From a bacterium (GTDB lineage: Bacteria > Oederibacteriota > Muellerivitia > Muellerivitales > Muellerivitaceae): DNA of 7,440 bases. The position numbers and the translations under genes are program-made. This document shows positions 1-5,911 of the stretch, in pieces (within the stretch, counting starts at the first letter, position 1; each line of letters begins with the position of its first letter). The stretch lies in contig JAICXI010000079.1 of the NCBI GenBank assembly GCA_025980505.1, positions 1 through 7,440 of the forward strand, read 5' to 3'. The notes under the pieces are model-generated. The model had not been told where the DNA came from. It saw only the letters and a list, made by a program, of their open reading frames with translations, and made no database searches.

Positions 1-119
1 AGGCAATAGCGGGCTTCATCGGGGGTAAAAAGGCGGTTAATAAAGCGCTGGCCATGCCGAAGATGGGCCCGCTTCACCCGCTCGATTTCGATCAAATCCA
101 CGCCCATTCCAACGATCAT
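1..119 (-). CDS. acpS: Holo-[acyl-carrier-protein] synthase, N-terminal part (cut by window edge)
   Basis: The enzyme transfers 4'-phosphopantetheine from CoA to a serine of acyl carrier protein, activating it for fatty acid synthesis in the cytoplasm. Only 39 codons are visible, starting with ATG at 119-117 and running off the left edge. My translation begins MIVGMGVDLIEIERVKRAH and continues through RFINRLFTPDEARYC. This matches the family start: a short hydrophobic strand, G-x-D-L-x-E-I-x-R with the metal-binding Asp at residue 8, then R-F-x-x-R-x-F-T-P-x-E. A Shine-Dalgarno sequence AAAAGGG (complement of 128-134) lies 8 nt upstream of the ATG and supports this start. The gene lies 77 bp after the Rieske gene on the same strand and may be co-transcribed with it. 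The second catalytic region (a Glu near residue 57 in the family) is outside the window. Confidence 0.9.
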   Translation of the reverse strand, partial: MIVGMGVDLIEIERVKRAHLRHGQRFINRLFTPDEARYC

Positions 120-196
120 GTTGCTTACCCTTTTATTACCAAAACACCGGGCCTATTTTATCGGGAAGGCGGTGCGAATCCTAGCCGGTCTTTCCT

Positions 197-541
197 TTAG
201 GAAGGCAACTTCAACCATATCTTGCCCGCTTCAACTTTCACCTCGTAAACCGCCACCTTTTCATCCGCGGAGCCCGAAACGGCTTTTCCCGTGGAAAGGT
301 CGAAAATCCAATGGTGGAGGGGGCAAACAACGGCGTTGTCCTTGAGCGTTCCCCGCCCCAGGGAACCGCCCAAGTGCGGACAGGCATTGTCCAGGGCGTA
401 AAGCTTCCCGAAACGCCTGGCCAAAAGGATTTTGCGTTCCTGGACTTCCACGATTTCCATGCAGTTGTCGGGCAAGGCGGTTTCATCCAGGACGACGACA
501 TAGGAGGGGAAAGGCTCGGGACCCAACAGGCGCCCAATCAA
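197..541 (-). CDS. Small Rieske-type [2Fe-2S] ferredoxin domain protein
   Basis: This is a single-domain Rieske protein, probably a soluble electron carrier or the small subunit of a redox enzyme. Partner and substrate are unknown. From the TTG at 541 it is 114 residues long. The cluster-binding boxes are complete: C54-P-H56-L-G-G and C73-P-L-H76-H-W, followed by the usual F-D-x-x-T-G turn. The N-terminal strand Y-V-V-V-L-D-E-T-A-L-P also fits the family. There is no signal peptide or membrane anchor, which argues against a bc1-type Rieske protein and for the ferredoxin or NirD-like class. The start is uncertain. The reading frame is open upstream to a TAG at 607-605, the candidate starts are TTG at 541 or 526, and neither has a convincing ribosome-binding site. 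The ATG at residue 28 would remove the first family strand. Its place between atpC and acpS suggests read-through from the atp operon. Confidence 0.88.
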   Translation of the reverse strand: MIGRLLGPEPFPSYVVVLDETALPDNCMEIVEVQERKILLARRFGKLYALDNACPHLGGSLGRGTLKDNAVVCPLHHWIFDLSTGKAVSGSADEKVAVYEVKVEAGKIWLKLPS

Positions 542-621
542 CCGCAGATGGCGCAGGGATCGCCGAAGAAACTGGCCGGATTCAAAATGCCACTCCTGGG
601 CTCCCTATGATCTCTGCGGTT
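540..621. repeat. Inverted repeat AACCGCAGA/TCTGCGGTT in the atpC-Rieske spacer
   Basis: Perfect 9-bp arms at 540-548 (AACCGCAGA) and 613-621 (TCTGCGGTT) bracket the spacer between atpC and the Rieske gene. The left arm overlaps the putative TTG start of the Rieske gene. The core ACCGCAGA resembles the ACCACAG ends of the repeats in the atpD-atpC and atpA-atpG spacers. The arms are far apart (64 bp), so a simple stem is less certain than the repeat itself. An 8-bp palindrome AACCGGTT (623-630) sits directly after the atpC stop codon. No terminator-like stem with a T-run is visible here. Confidence 0.5.
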
Positions 622-630
622 TAACCGGTT

Positions 631-1050
631 TTACTTCTTCAGGGACTTGAATTCTTCGGCCACTTTCAAGCGGGCTTCGGCACGGGAGAGGGCGTTCAGG
701 GCGGCCTTGAGGTCGGCGCCCTCTTTCTTCTCGGACAGGATCTCCTCGGACTGCTTCTTGATCTTCTTGGCTTCATCCACGTCGATTTCCCCAGCCTTGA
801 CGTATTCCTCGGCCAACACAATGACGGAAGCCGGGTTCACCTCGGCGAAACCGCCCGCCACGAAATAAAGGTCCCTTTGCTGGTCTTTGATGATCCGCAA
901 GGTGCCGGGTTTCAAGGTGGACAGGAGGGACATGTGCCCCGCCATGACGCCGAATTCCCCGACTTCGCCGGGAAGCTCCACCAGGGTCGGCTCTTCCGCA
1001 AGGACCGGATGGTCCGGCGCCACGACTTGAAGTTTGAATGTTTTCGACAT
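631..1050 (-). CDS. atpC: ATP synthase F1 subunit epsilon
   Basis: Epsilon sits on the foot of the gamma shaft, contacts the c-ring, and can inhibit ATP hydrolysis through its C-terminal helices. The 139-residue product has the usual two-part plan. Residues 1 to about 85 form the beta-sandwich, with the family features L-x-V-V-A-P-D, E-L-P-G-E-x-G-E-F-G-V-M-A-G-H and Y-F-V-A-G-G-F-A-E-V. The rest is a charged helical hairpin (residues 88-139, rich in Ala, Lys and Glu). The length is typical. The ATG at 1050 begins MSKTFKLQVVAPD, the normal family N-terminus. The nearest ribosome-binding site is AAAAGG (complement of 1061-1066), 10 nt upstream, a slightly long spacing. That site belongs to the end of an intergenic repeat. 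The gene ends the classical atp cluster and follows atpD by 97 bp. Confidence 0.97.
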   Translation of the reverse strand: MSKTFKLQVVAPDHPVLAEEPTLVELPGEVGEFGVMAGHMSLLSTLKPGTLRIIKDQQRDLYFVAGGFAEVNPASVIVLAEEYVKAGEIDVDEAKKIKKQSEEILSEKKEGADLKAALNALSRAEARLKVAEEFKSLKK

Positions 1051-1060
1051 AAGCCAAATT

Positions 1061-1139
1061 CCTTTTCACCACAGAGGGCACAGAGTTAAAAAATAATTTC
1101 AAATGCCTTTCGTCTTCCTCTGTGTACTCCGTGGTTCAT
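1061..1139. repeat. Palindromic intergenic repeat, copy 1 (atpD-atpC spacer)
   Basis: The left arm at 1068-1085 reads ACCACAGAGGGCACAGAG. The right arm at 1118-1135, read on the other strand, is ACCACGGAGTACACAGAG. They match at 15 of 18 positions and would fold into an imperfect stem around an AT-rich loop of about 32 nt. The outer ends CCTTTTCACCACAG (1061-1074) and GTGGTTCAT (1131-1139) are identical to the ends of copy 2 at 3534-3547 and 3621-3629. Repeats of this CACAGAG type are, to my recollection, common between genes in many environmental bacterial genomes. I cannot search here to confirm a family. Confidence 0.8.
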
Positions 1140-1147
1140 TGCTTTCC

Positions 1148-2563
1148 TTACATCTTTTTCGCTTTTTCCAGAACCTCTTCGATGCTCCCCACCATGTAGA
1201 AGGCCTGTTCGGGGATGTTGTCGTACTGCCCTTCCACCAGCCCCTTGAAGGAACGGAGGGTGTCGGCCAGGGACACATAGCGGCCGGGGGTGCCGGTGAA
1301 CTCCTGCGCCACGAAGAAGGGCTGGGACAGGAACTTCTGGATGCGGCGCGCCCGGTTGACGATCATCTTGTCGTCGTCGGAAAGTTCGTCGATCCCCAGG
1401 ATGGCGATGATATCCCTCAGTTCCTTGTAGCGCTGGAGCGTCTGTTGCACCTTCCGGGCCACGGCGTAATGCTCGTCCCCGATGACCAGGGGGTCCAGCA
1501 TGCGGGACGTGGAATCCAAGGGGTCCACCGCCGGGTAAATACCGAGTTCGGTGAGCGACCGGTTCAAGACCGTGGTGGCGTCCAAGTGGGAGAAGGACGT
1601 AGCCGGCGCCGGGTCGGTCAAGTCGTCGGCGGGCACGTAAATGGCCTGCACCGAGGTGATGGAACCCTTCTGGGTGGAGGTAATGCGCTCCTGCAGGGCG
1701 CCCATTTCGGTGGCCAGGGTGGGCTGGCAACCCACGGCCGAAGGCATGCGGCCCAGGAGGGCCGACACTTCGGACCCGGCCTGGGTGAAACGGAAGATGT
1801 TGTCGATGAAGAGAAGCACGTCCTGGTTCTCCTCGTCGCGGAAGTATTCCGCGATGGTCAGCCCCGAAAGTCCCACGCGGGCGCGGGCTCCGGGCGGCTC
1901 GTTCATCTGGCCGTAAACCAGGGCGGTCTTGTCGATGACGCCCGAGCCTTTCATTTCAAGCCACAGGTCGTTCCCTTCGCGGGTGCGTTCGCCTACTCCC
2001 GTGAAAACGGAGAACCCGCCGTGTTGGGTGGCGATGTTGCGGATCAGCTCCATGATGACGACGGTCTTGCCCACGCCCGCACCGCCGAAAAGGCCGACTT
2101 TGCCGCCCTTTTGGTAGGGGGCCAGGAGGTCAATGACCTTGATGCCCGTTTCCAGGATCTGCTTTTTCGTGGATTGTTCCACCAGCGGCGGCGCCGGGCG
2201 GTGGATGGGATAGCGTTTGTCGGTTTTCACCTCGCCCATCTCGTCCACCGGGTCGCCCAAAACGTTTACAATGCGGCCCAGGGCTCCGCGGCCCACGGGC
2301 ACCGAAATGGGGGAGCCGGTGTCGGTGACGACCGCACCCCGGCGCAAACCATCGGTGGAGCTCATGGCCACCGCACGCACCGTCTGGTCGCCCAAGTGTT
2401 GGGCTATTTCGAAAGTGATGTTGAGGCCCGCTTTCTCGTCGACGATCTTCAAGGCGTTATAGATGGGGGGGACTCCTCCCTCGAACTTCACGTCCACCAC
2501 GGGCCCGATGACCTGCACGATGACCCCGGTGTTGGCTTTGGTTTCCGTCTTGGCTGCGCTCAT
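1148..2563 (-). CDS. atpD: ATP synthase F1 subunit beta (catalytic)
   Basis: Beta carries the three catalytic sites that make ATP from ADP and phosphate as gamma turns. From the ATG at 2563 the protein has 471 residues, the usual length. It has an N-terminal beta-barrel (V-I-G-P-V-V-D-V-K-F). The Walker A loop GGAGVGKT is at 160-167, followed by GERTREGNDL at 191-200 with the catalytic Glu at 192. The Walker B strand LLFIDNIFRF has Asp 254. The C-terminal helical domain has the lever motif as DELSDDD (392-398) in place of the textbook DELSEED, a charge-conserving change. An upstream in-frame ATG at 2626 would add 21 residues unlike the family. GGAGG lies 5 nt before the ATG at 2563, so the shorter start is preferred. 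The gene follows atpG by 97 bp. Confidence 0.98.
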   Translation of the reverse strand: MSAAKTETKANTGVIVQVIGPVVDVKFEGGVPPIYNALKIVDEKAGLNITFEIAQHLGDQTVRAVAMSSTDGLRRGAVVTDTGSPISVPVGRGALGRIVNVLGDPVDEMGEVKTDKRYPIHRPAPPLVEQSTKKQILETGIKVIDLLAPYQKGGKVGLFGGAGVGKTVVIMELIRNIATQHGGFSVFTGVGERTREGNDLWLEMKGSGVIDKTALVYGQMNEPPGARARVGLSGLTIAEYFRDEENQDVLLFIDNIFRFTQAGSEVSALLGRMPSAVGCQPTLATEMGALQERITSTQKGSITSVQAIYVPADDLTDPAPATSFSHLDATTVLNRSLTELGIYPAVDPLDSTSRMLDPLVIGDEHYAVARKVQQTLQRYKELRDIIAILGIDELSDDDKMIVNRARRIQKFLSQPFFVAQEFTGTPGRYVSLADTLRSFKGLVEGQYDNIPEQAFYMVGSIEEVLEKAKKM

Positions 2564-2568
2564 TGAAT

Positions 2569-2573
2569 CCTCC
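2569..2573 (-). promoter_or_regulatory. Ribosome-binding site of atpD
   Basis: GGAGG on the minus strand lies 5 nt upstream of the ATG at 2563-2561. It fixes the start of beta at MSAAKTETKANTG and rules out the in-frame ATG 63 bp further upstream, which lies just before the spacer hairpin. Confidence 0.85.
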
Positions 2574-2590
2574 AAAATCAGATGGTGGAA

Positions 2591-2618
2591 GCTTTCCGAC
2601 GGCAAACCGCCGGAAAGC
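2591..2618 (-). other. Strong RNA hairpin in the atpG-atpD spacer
   Basis: On the transcribed (minus) strand, the arms GCUUUCCGGCGG and CCGUCGGAAAGC form a 12-bp stem closed by a UUUG tetraloop. The only non-Watson-Crick pair is a G-U. The downstream sequence is not a T-run, so it does not look like an intrinsic terminator. It sits 27 nt upstream of the atpD start codon and could act as an RNA stability, processing or translation element; the role is inference. Confidence 0.75.
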
Positions 2619-2660
2619 CACAACATTTCATAATTTAAAATTCACAGTCCAACATTGCCG

Positions 2661-3527
2661 TTATTGCAGGGCTGCCGCGCCGCCCACGATTTCGGCGATT
2701 TCCTTGGTGATCATGGCCTGCCGGGCCCGGTTGAACTCCAGCGTCAGTTTGGCCATCATTTCGGACGCGTTCTTGCTGGCCGCTTCCATGGCGTTGCGCT
2801 TCGCCCCCATCTCGGAAGAGAAGCTTTCCAGCAGGTAACGGTGGATCTGCGTAGCCAGATATTGGGAAATCAGCTTCTCCATGATGGTTTCGATGTCGGG
2901 CTCGAAATCGTAATCCCCCGCCTCGTAATCCGTCTTTTGCCCTTCCCCTTGCAGTTCCTCGACCTTGATGGGAAGCAGGGTATCCATGGCGGCCTTTTGG
3001 GTGATCACGCTCTTGAACTCGGTATAAAGGACCTTGACGGTCTTGAACTTCTCGGCGATGAACAGGGTCTCGATCTCATCGCGCATCTCCAAAACAGTCT
3101 CCATGGCCACCCGGGGAAACACGCTCAGCCATTCGCGGCGGATGGGATAGTTGCGGCGCTTGAAGAAGTCCCGGCCCTTCTTGCCCACGGTCAGGAGGAC
3201 CGTCTGGGGGTTTTCCTTCATATAGGCATGGGCCTGCCGCAGGATGTTGGTATTGAAGCTTCCGCAAAGTCCGCGGTCGGCGGTGATGACCATGAGGGCC
3301 GTTTTGCCTTCTTCGCGCACGCTCAAGAGGGGATGGACTTCCTCACCCGCCTTGGAAGCCAGGTTCTTCATCACGTCCGCCATCTTGATGGCGTAAGGAC
3401 GGGCCCCCAGGATGCGCTCCTGGGCGCGTTTCAGGCGGGCCGAGGCCACCATCTTCATGGCCTTGGTGATCTGCCCGATGTTCTTGACGCTCTTGATGCG
3501 GGTTTTAATTTCTTTTATTTGCGCCAT
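2661..3527 (-). CDS. atpG: ATP synthase F1 subunit gamma
   Basis: Gamma is the rotating central shaft that couples turning of the c-ring to the catalytic head. The 288-residue product has the family layout. A long N-terminal helix begins MAQIKEIKTRIKSVKNIGQI and continues T-K-A-M-K-M-V-A-S-A-R-L. The central Rossmann-like domain has the hallmark ITADRGLCGSFN (residues 81-92). The C-terminal helix ends A-M-I-T-K-E-I-A-E-I-V-G-G-A-A-A-L, close to the family signature. The length is normal. The ATG at 3527 is the expected start, with AAAAGG (complement of 3534-3539) 6 nt upstream, inside the end of an intergenic repeat. A moderately long acidic insert, E-G-Q-K-T-D-Y-E-A-G-D-Y-D-F-E-P-D, lies before the final helix. 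Loops in that region vary among bacteria. Confidence 0.98.
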   Translation of the reverse strand: MAQIKEIKTRIKSVKNIGQITKAMKMVASARLKRAQERILGARPYAIKMADVMKNLASKAGEEVHPLLSVREEGKTALMVITADRGLCGSFNTNILRQAHAYMKENPQTVLLTVGKKGRDFFKRRNYPIRREWLSVFPRVAMETVLEMRDEIETLFIAEKFKTVKVLYTEFKSVITQKAAMDTLLPIKVEELQGEGQKTDYEAGDYDFEPDIETIMEKLISQYLATQIHRYLLESFSSEMGAKRNAMEAASKNASEMMAKLTLEFNRARQAMITKEIAEIVGGAAALQ

Positions 3528-3533
3528 CTAACA

Positions 3534-3629
3534 CCTTTTCACCACAGTGACACGGAGGCACAGTAACGACTTTAAAATCTTATTTGGATCATCCTGCTTT
3601 AGCTGTGTCCCTGTGCCTCTGTGGTTCAT
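3534..3629. repeat. Palindromic intergenic repeat, copy 2 (atpA-atpG spacer)
   Basis: The arms lie at 3541-3563 and 3603-3625. Read inward on opposite strands they match at 18 of 23 positions, both beginning ACCACAG and ending CACAG. The loop between them is about 39 nt and AT-rich. The end sequences CCTTTTCACCACAG (3534-3547) and GTGGTTCAT (3621-3629) are identical to those of copy 1 in the atpD-atpC spacer, while the centre has diverged. The two copies keep the same orientation relative to the genes, with the CCTTTTCACC end next to the start of the downstream gene. Confidence 0.8.
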
Positions 3630-3636
3630 GGTTTGA

Positions 3637-5142
3637 TTAATAAAACGTCTTCGTGAATTCCTCGAGGGCGGCGGTCAGCTTGGTTTTCGTATCGTCCGCC
3701 AGGTCGTTCTTGGCCTTGATCTCCTTCAGGATGTCCGCATGCTTGGACTTCAGGAAGGCCAGCAAGCCGGACTCATAAGCTTTCACCTTGTCCATGGGCA
3801 ACGGATCCAGGTAGCCGTTGTTGCCCGCGAAAATGGAAACCACCTGCTCCTCCATTTCCATGGGCGCGTATTGGGGCTGCTTCAAAAGTTCCACCAACCG
3901 CGCGCCCCGGTTGAGCTGGGCCATGGAGGCCTTGTCCAACTCGGCGCCGAACTGGGCGAAGGCCGCCAGTTCGTTGTACTGGGCCATGTCCAGTTTGAGC
4001 TTTCCGGCCACCTTCTTGGTGGCCTTGGTTTGGGCGTTTCCGCCCACGCGGGAGACCGAGATACCCACGTTGATGGCGGGCCGGATGCCCGAATAAAAGA
4101 GGTTGGATTCCAGGAAGATCTGGCCGTCGGTGATGGAAATCACATTGGTGGGAATGTAGGCCGTCACATCCCCCGCTTGGGTCTCGATGATGGGAAGGGC
4201 CGTGAGGGAGCCGCCGCCCAGTTTTTCATTGAGCTTGCAGGCGCGCTCCAGGAGACGCGAGTGGAGGTAGAAAACGTCGCCCGGATAGGCTTCACGGCCC
4301 GGCGGGCGGCGCAACAACAGGGACAGCTCGCGGTAAGCCACGGCTTGCTTGGACAAATCGTCGTACACCACCAGGGCGTGGCCCCCGTTATAGGTGAAGT
4401 CCTCGGCCATGGCGCATCCGGAGTAAGGCGCAATGTACTGCAGGGGCGCCGGATCGGCGGCCGTGGCGGAAACGATGATGCAATAGTTGAGGGCGTCGTG
4501 CTCTTCCAGCGTCCGGACGACTTGCGCCACGGTGGACTGCTTTTGCCCGATGGCCACGTAAACGCACATCACGTTTTTGCCCTTGAGGTTCAGGATGGCG
4601 TCGATCGCCACGGCGGTTTTCCCGGTCTGGCGGTCGCCGATGATGAGCTCGCGCTGCCCACGGCCGATGGGGATCATGCAGTCGATGGCTTTGATGCCGG
4701 TTTGAAGCGGTTCCTTGACCGGCTGGCGTTGGACCACGCCCGGGGCCTTGAATTCGATGTGCCGGGTGGAAGAAGCCTTCAGCGGGCCCTTGCCGTCCAG
4801 AGGAATGCCCAAGGGGTTGACCACGCGGCCCAGGAGTTCCTTGCCCGTGGGCACCTCGGCGATGCGGCCGGTCAGGTGGACCGGGTCCCCTTCACGGACC
4901 TTGCGGGTTTCGCCCATCAGCACGGCGCCCACCACGTCCGTTTCCAGGTTGAAGGTGATGCCGTAAACGTCGTTGGGGAACTTCAGCAGTTCCCCAGCCA
5001 TGGCGTTCTTCAAGCCGTAAATGACCGCCACGCCGTCACCCACTTTGAGGACTTCGCCCACTTGGGCCAGTTCAGCATCGGGCTTGAATTCCTCAATGCG
5101 TGATTTCAGGATTTTGGTTACTTCATCCGCTTGGATGGACAC
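3637..5142 (-). CDS. atpA: ATP synthase F1 subunit alpha
   Basis: Alpha alternates with beta in the F1 hexamer, binds non-exchanging nucleotide and lends an arginine finger to each catalytic site. The 501-residue length is typical. Visible are the N-terminal helix and barrel (M-S-I-Q-A-D-E-V-T-K-I-L, then G-E-V-L-K-V-G-D-G-V-A), Walker A GDRQTGKT at 169-176, and Walker B ALVVYDD ending at Asp 261-262. The signature LLLRRPPGREAYPGDVFYLH follows, then I-S-V-S-R-V-G-G with the finger Arg at 365. The C-terminal helical bundle ends E-F-T-K-T-F-Y. The start codon is GTG (5142-5140); it is supported by GGAGG 6 nt upstream and by the family N-terminus beginning just there. It lies 109 bp before atpG and 123 bp after atpH. 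Confidence 0.98.
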   Translation of the reverse strand: MSIQADEVTKILKSRIEEFKPDAELAQVGEVLKVGDGVAVIYGLKNAMAGELLKFPNDVYGITFNLETDVVGAVLMGETRKVREGDPVHLTGRIAEVPTGKELLGRVVNPLGIPLDGKGPLKASSTRHIEFKAPGVVQRQPVKEPLQTGIKAIDCMIPIGRGQRELIIGDRQTGKTAVAIDAILNLKGKNVMCVYVAIGQKQSTVAQVVRTLEEHDALNYCIIVSATAADPAPLQYIAPYSGCAMAEDFTYNGGHALVVYDDLSKQAVAYRELSLLLRRPPGREAYPGDVFYLHSRLLERACKLNEKLGGGSLTALPIIETQAGDVTAYIPTNVISITDGQIFLESNLFYSGIRPAINVGISVSRVGGNAQTKATKKVAGKLKLDMAQYNELAAFAQFGAELDKASMAQLNRGARLVELLKQPQYAPMEMEEQVVSIFAGNNGYLDPLPMDKVKAYESGLLAFLKSKHADILKEIKAKNDLADDTKTKLTAALEEFTKTFY

Positions 5143-5148
5143 GGCCTA

Positions 5149-5153
5149 CCTCC
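5149..5153 (-). promoter_or_regulatory. Ribosome-binding site of atpA (GTG start)
   Basis: A full GGAGG on the minus strand lies 6 nt before the GTG at 5142-5140. No in-frame ATG is near, so this strong site settles the GTG as the start. A U-rich run, UAUUUUUUUU (complement of 5155-5164), lies just upstream of the site. Confidence 0.85.
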
Positions 5154-5164
5154 GAAAAAAAATA

Positions 5165-5262
5165 TTCACCGCAGATTCGAGCGGAGCCAGCACGACAGGA
5201 GTTCCAAGGCTTTTTCGGCGTTTTGCCACTCCGCGAGGCTGCGCCGGCTCCCTGTTCCGCTC
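5165..5262 (-). other. Nested inverted repeats in the atpH-atpA spacer
   Basis: Outer arms GAGCGGA (5179-5185) and TCCGCTC (5256-5262) are perfect. Inside them lie GGAGT/ACTCC (5198-5202 and 5228-5232) and a small GGC-GTTTT-GCC stem (5217-5227). A competing pair GGAGCC/GGCTCC (5183-5188 and 5246-5251) overlaps the outer arms, so two folds are possible. The flank TTCACCGCAGA (5165-5175) resembles the TTCACCACAG ends of the repeats in the atpD-atpC and atpA-atpG spacers and may be a decayed relative. No right-hand GTGGTTCA end is present. Confidence 0.5.
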
Positions 5263-5265
5263 CCC

Positions 5266-5811
5266 TTATTCGATTTCAATCTTCAACAACCGCTGCTTCA
5301 TGCGCTCCAATTGACCCAACACGGTGGCGTCCATGCGTTGGTCGCCCAGGTAAATCATCATCCCGCCGATCAAACCCGGCCGGATTTCTTCCTTCAATTC
5401 CACGGTCAGCCCGAAGGTCTGGGAAAGTTTTTGCACCAGGGCTTCCCTTTGGGCCGGCGTCAAGGCCATGGCGCTGACGACTTTCGCGACGGCCCTGCCC
5501 TTCATTTCATAGCAAAGGCGTTCGTAGTGGTCCGCCACGGCTTTCAAGTGCTTGATGCGCTTTTTCATGATGAGCAGCATCAGGAAGTTTTCCATTGTGG
5601 CGGACAATTTCCGGCTCAAAAAGCCGCGCAGGGCCTGCAGCTTTTCCGGGGCCTTCACCCGCGGGTGCTCCAAGGTGGCCTTCAGTTCCGGCTTGGCGTC
5701 CACCAACGATTGGATGGCCTGGATCTCGGAGGCGATCTCATCCACCGTTTTTTGTTCCTTGGCCACCTGCAGGAGGGCCACCGCATATTTTTCAGCTATC
5801 ACCGATTCCAT
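5266..5811 (-). CDS. atpH: ATP synthase F1 subunit delta (OSCP family)
   Basis: Delta ties the top of the alpha/beta head to the peripheral b stalk. From the ATG at 5811 the product has 181 residues, typical for the family, starting M-E-S-V-I-A-E-K-Y-A-V-A-L-L-Q-V-A. An N-terminal six-helix domain occupies about residues 1-105. The conserved C-terminal part reads R-P-G-L-I-G-G-M-M-I-Y-L-G-D-Q-R-M-D-A-T and ends in a helix, L-E-R-M-K-Q-R-L-L. An in-frame ATG at 5838 would add nine residues (M-Y-Q-V-I-W-R-S-K) that do not fit the family and has no good ribosome-binding site. GGAG sits 7 nt before the 5811 ATG. The gene lies 100 bp after atpF. Confidence 0.96.
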   Translation of the reverse strand: MESVIAEKYAVALLQVAKEQKTVDEIASEIQAIQSLVDAKPELKATLEHPRVKAPEKLQALRGFLSRKLSATMENFLMLLIMKKRIKHLKAVADHYERLCYEMKGRAVAKVVSAMALTPAQREALVQKLSQTFGLTVELKEEIRPGLIGGMMIYLGDQRMDATVLGQLERMKQRLLKIEIE

Positions 5812-5818
5812 TTTGCTT

Positions 5819-5822
5819 CTCC
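5819..5822 (-). promoter_or_regulatory. Ribosome-binding site deciding the atpH start
   Basis: GGAG on the minus strand lies 7 nt before the ATG at 5811-5809. It supports the internal start M-E-S-V-I-A-E-K-Y over the ATG nine codons upstream. Confidence 0.7.
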
Positions 5823-5850
5823 AAATGACTTGGTACATCCCGTCAAGATC

Positions 5851-5905
5851 CCGGGGAAAAGACGTCCCCGGCCCGTTGTTCCCGCCCGCACCGCAGGGGC
5901 GCGGT
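5851..5905 (-). other. Two small hairpins in the atpF-atpH spacer
   Basis: On the transcribed strand CCGGGGA and TCCCCGG (5851-5857 and 5865-5871) form a perfect 7-bp stem with a 7-nt loop. Before it in the transcript, ACCGC/GCGGT (5890-5894 and 5901-5905) makes a 5-bp stem with a 6-nt loop. Neither is followed by a T-run, so neither is called a terminator. The first is GC-rich and the more credible. Confidence 0.55.
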
Positions 5906-5911
5906 CTTCGG

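Noticed and set aside
145..174. Possible terminator between the Rieske gene and acpS
   Set aside because: CACC/GGTG and GCCT/AGGC can pair with a 2-nt bulge and are followed in the transcript by TTTT, but the stem is short, interrupted and weak, and acpS follows on the same strand.
118..345. Small plus-strand open frame near the left end
   Set aside because: It overlaps the acpS start and the 3' end of the Rieske gene in antisense. It has basic, proline-rich low-complexity sequence and no ribosome-binding site.
1103..2566. Plus-strand open frame of about 487 codons opposite atpD
   Set aside because: It lies wholly antisense to a certain beta-subunit gene. Its His/Gly/Asp-rich, low-complexity translation is what GC-biased codons give on the opposite strand, and no known domain is visible.
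2655..3566. Plus-strand open frame of about 303 codons opposite atpG
   Set aside because: Shadow of gamma running into the intergenic repeat, with no family resemblance.
1061..3629. CRISPR-like array from the repeated CACAGAG units
   Set aside because: There are only two copies, 2.4 kb apart, each an inverted repeat in a gene spacer. There are no regular spacers and no cas genes.
3739..5103. Plus-strand open frame of about 454 codons opposite atpA
   Set aside because: Antisense shadow of alpha with the same His/Gly/Asp-rich composition. It has no recognisable motif and no credible start context.
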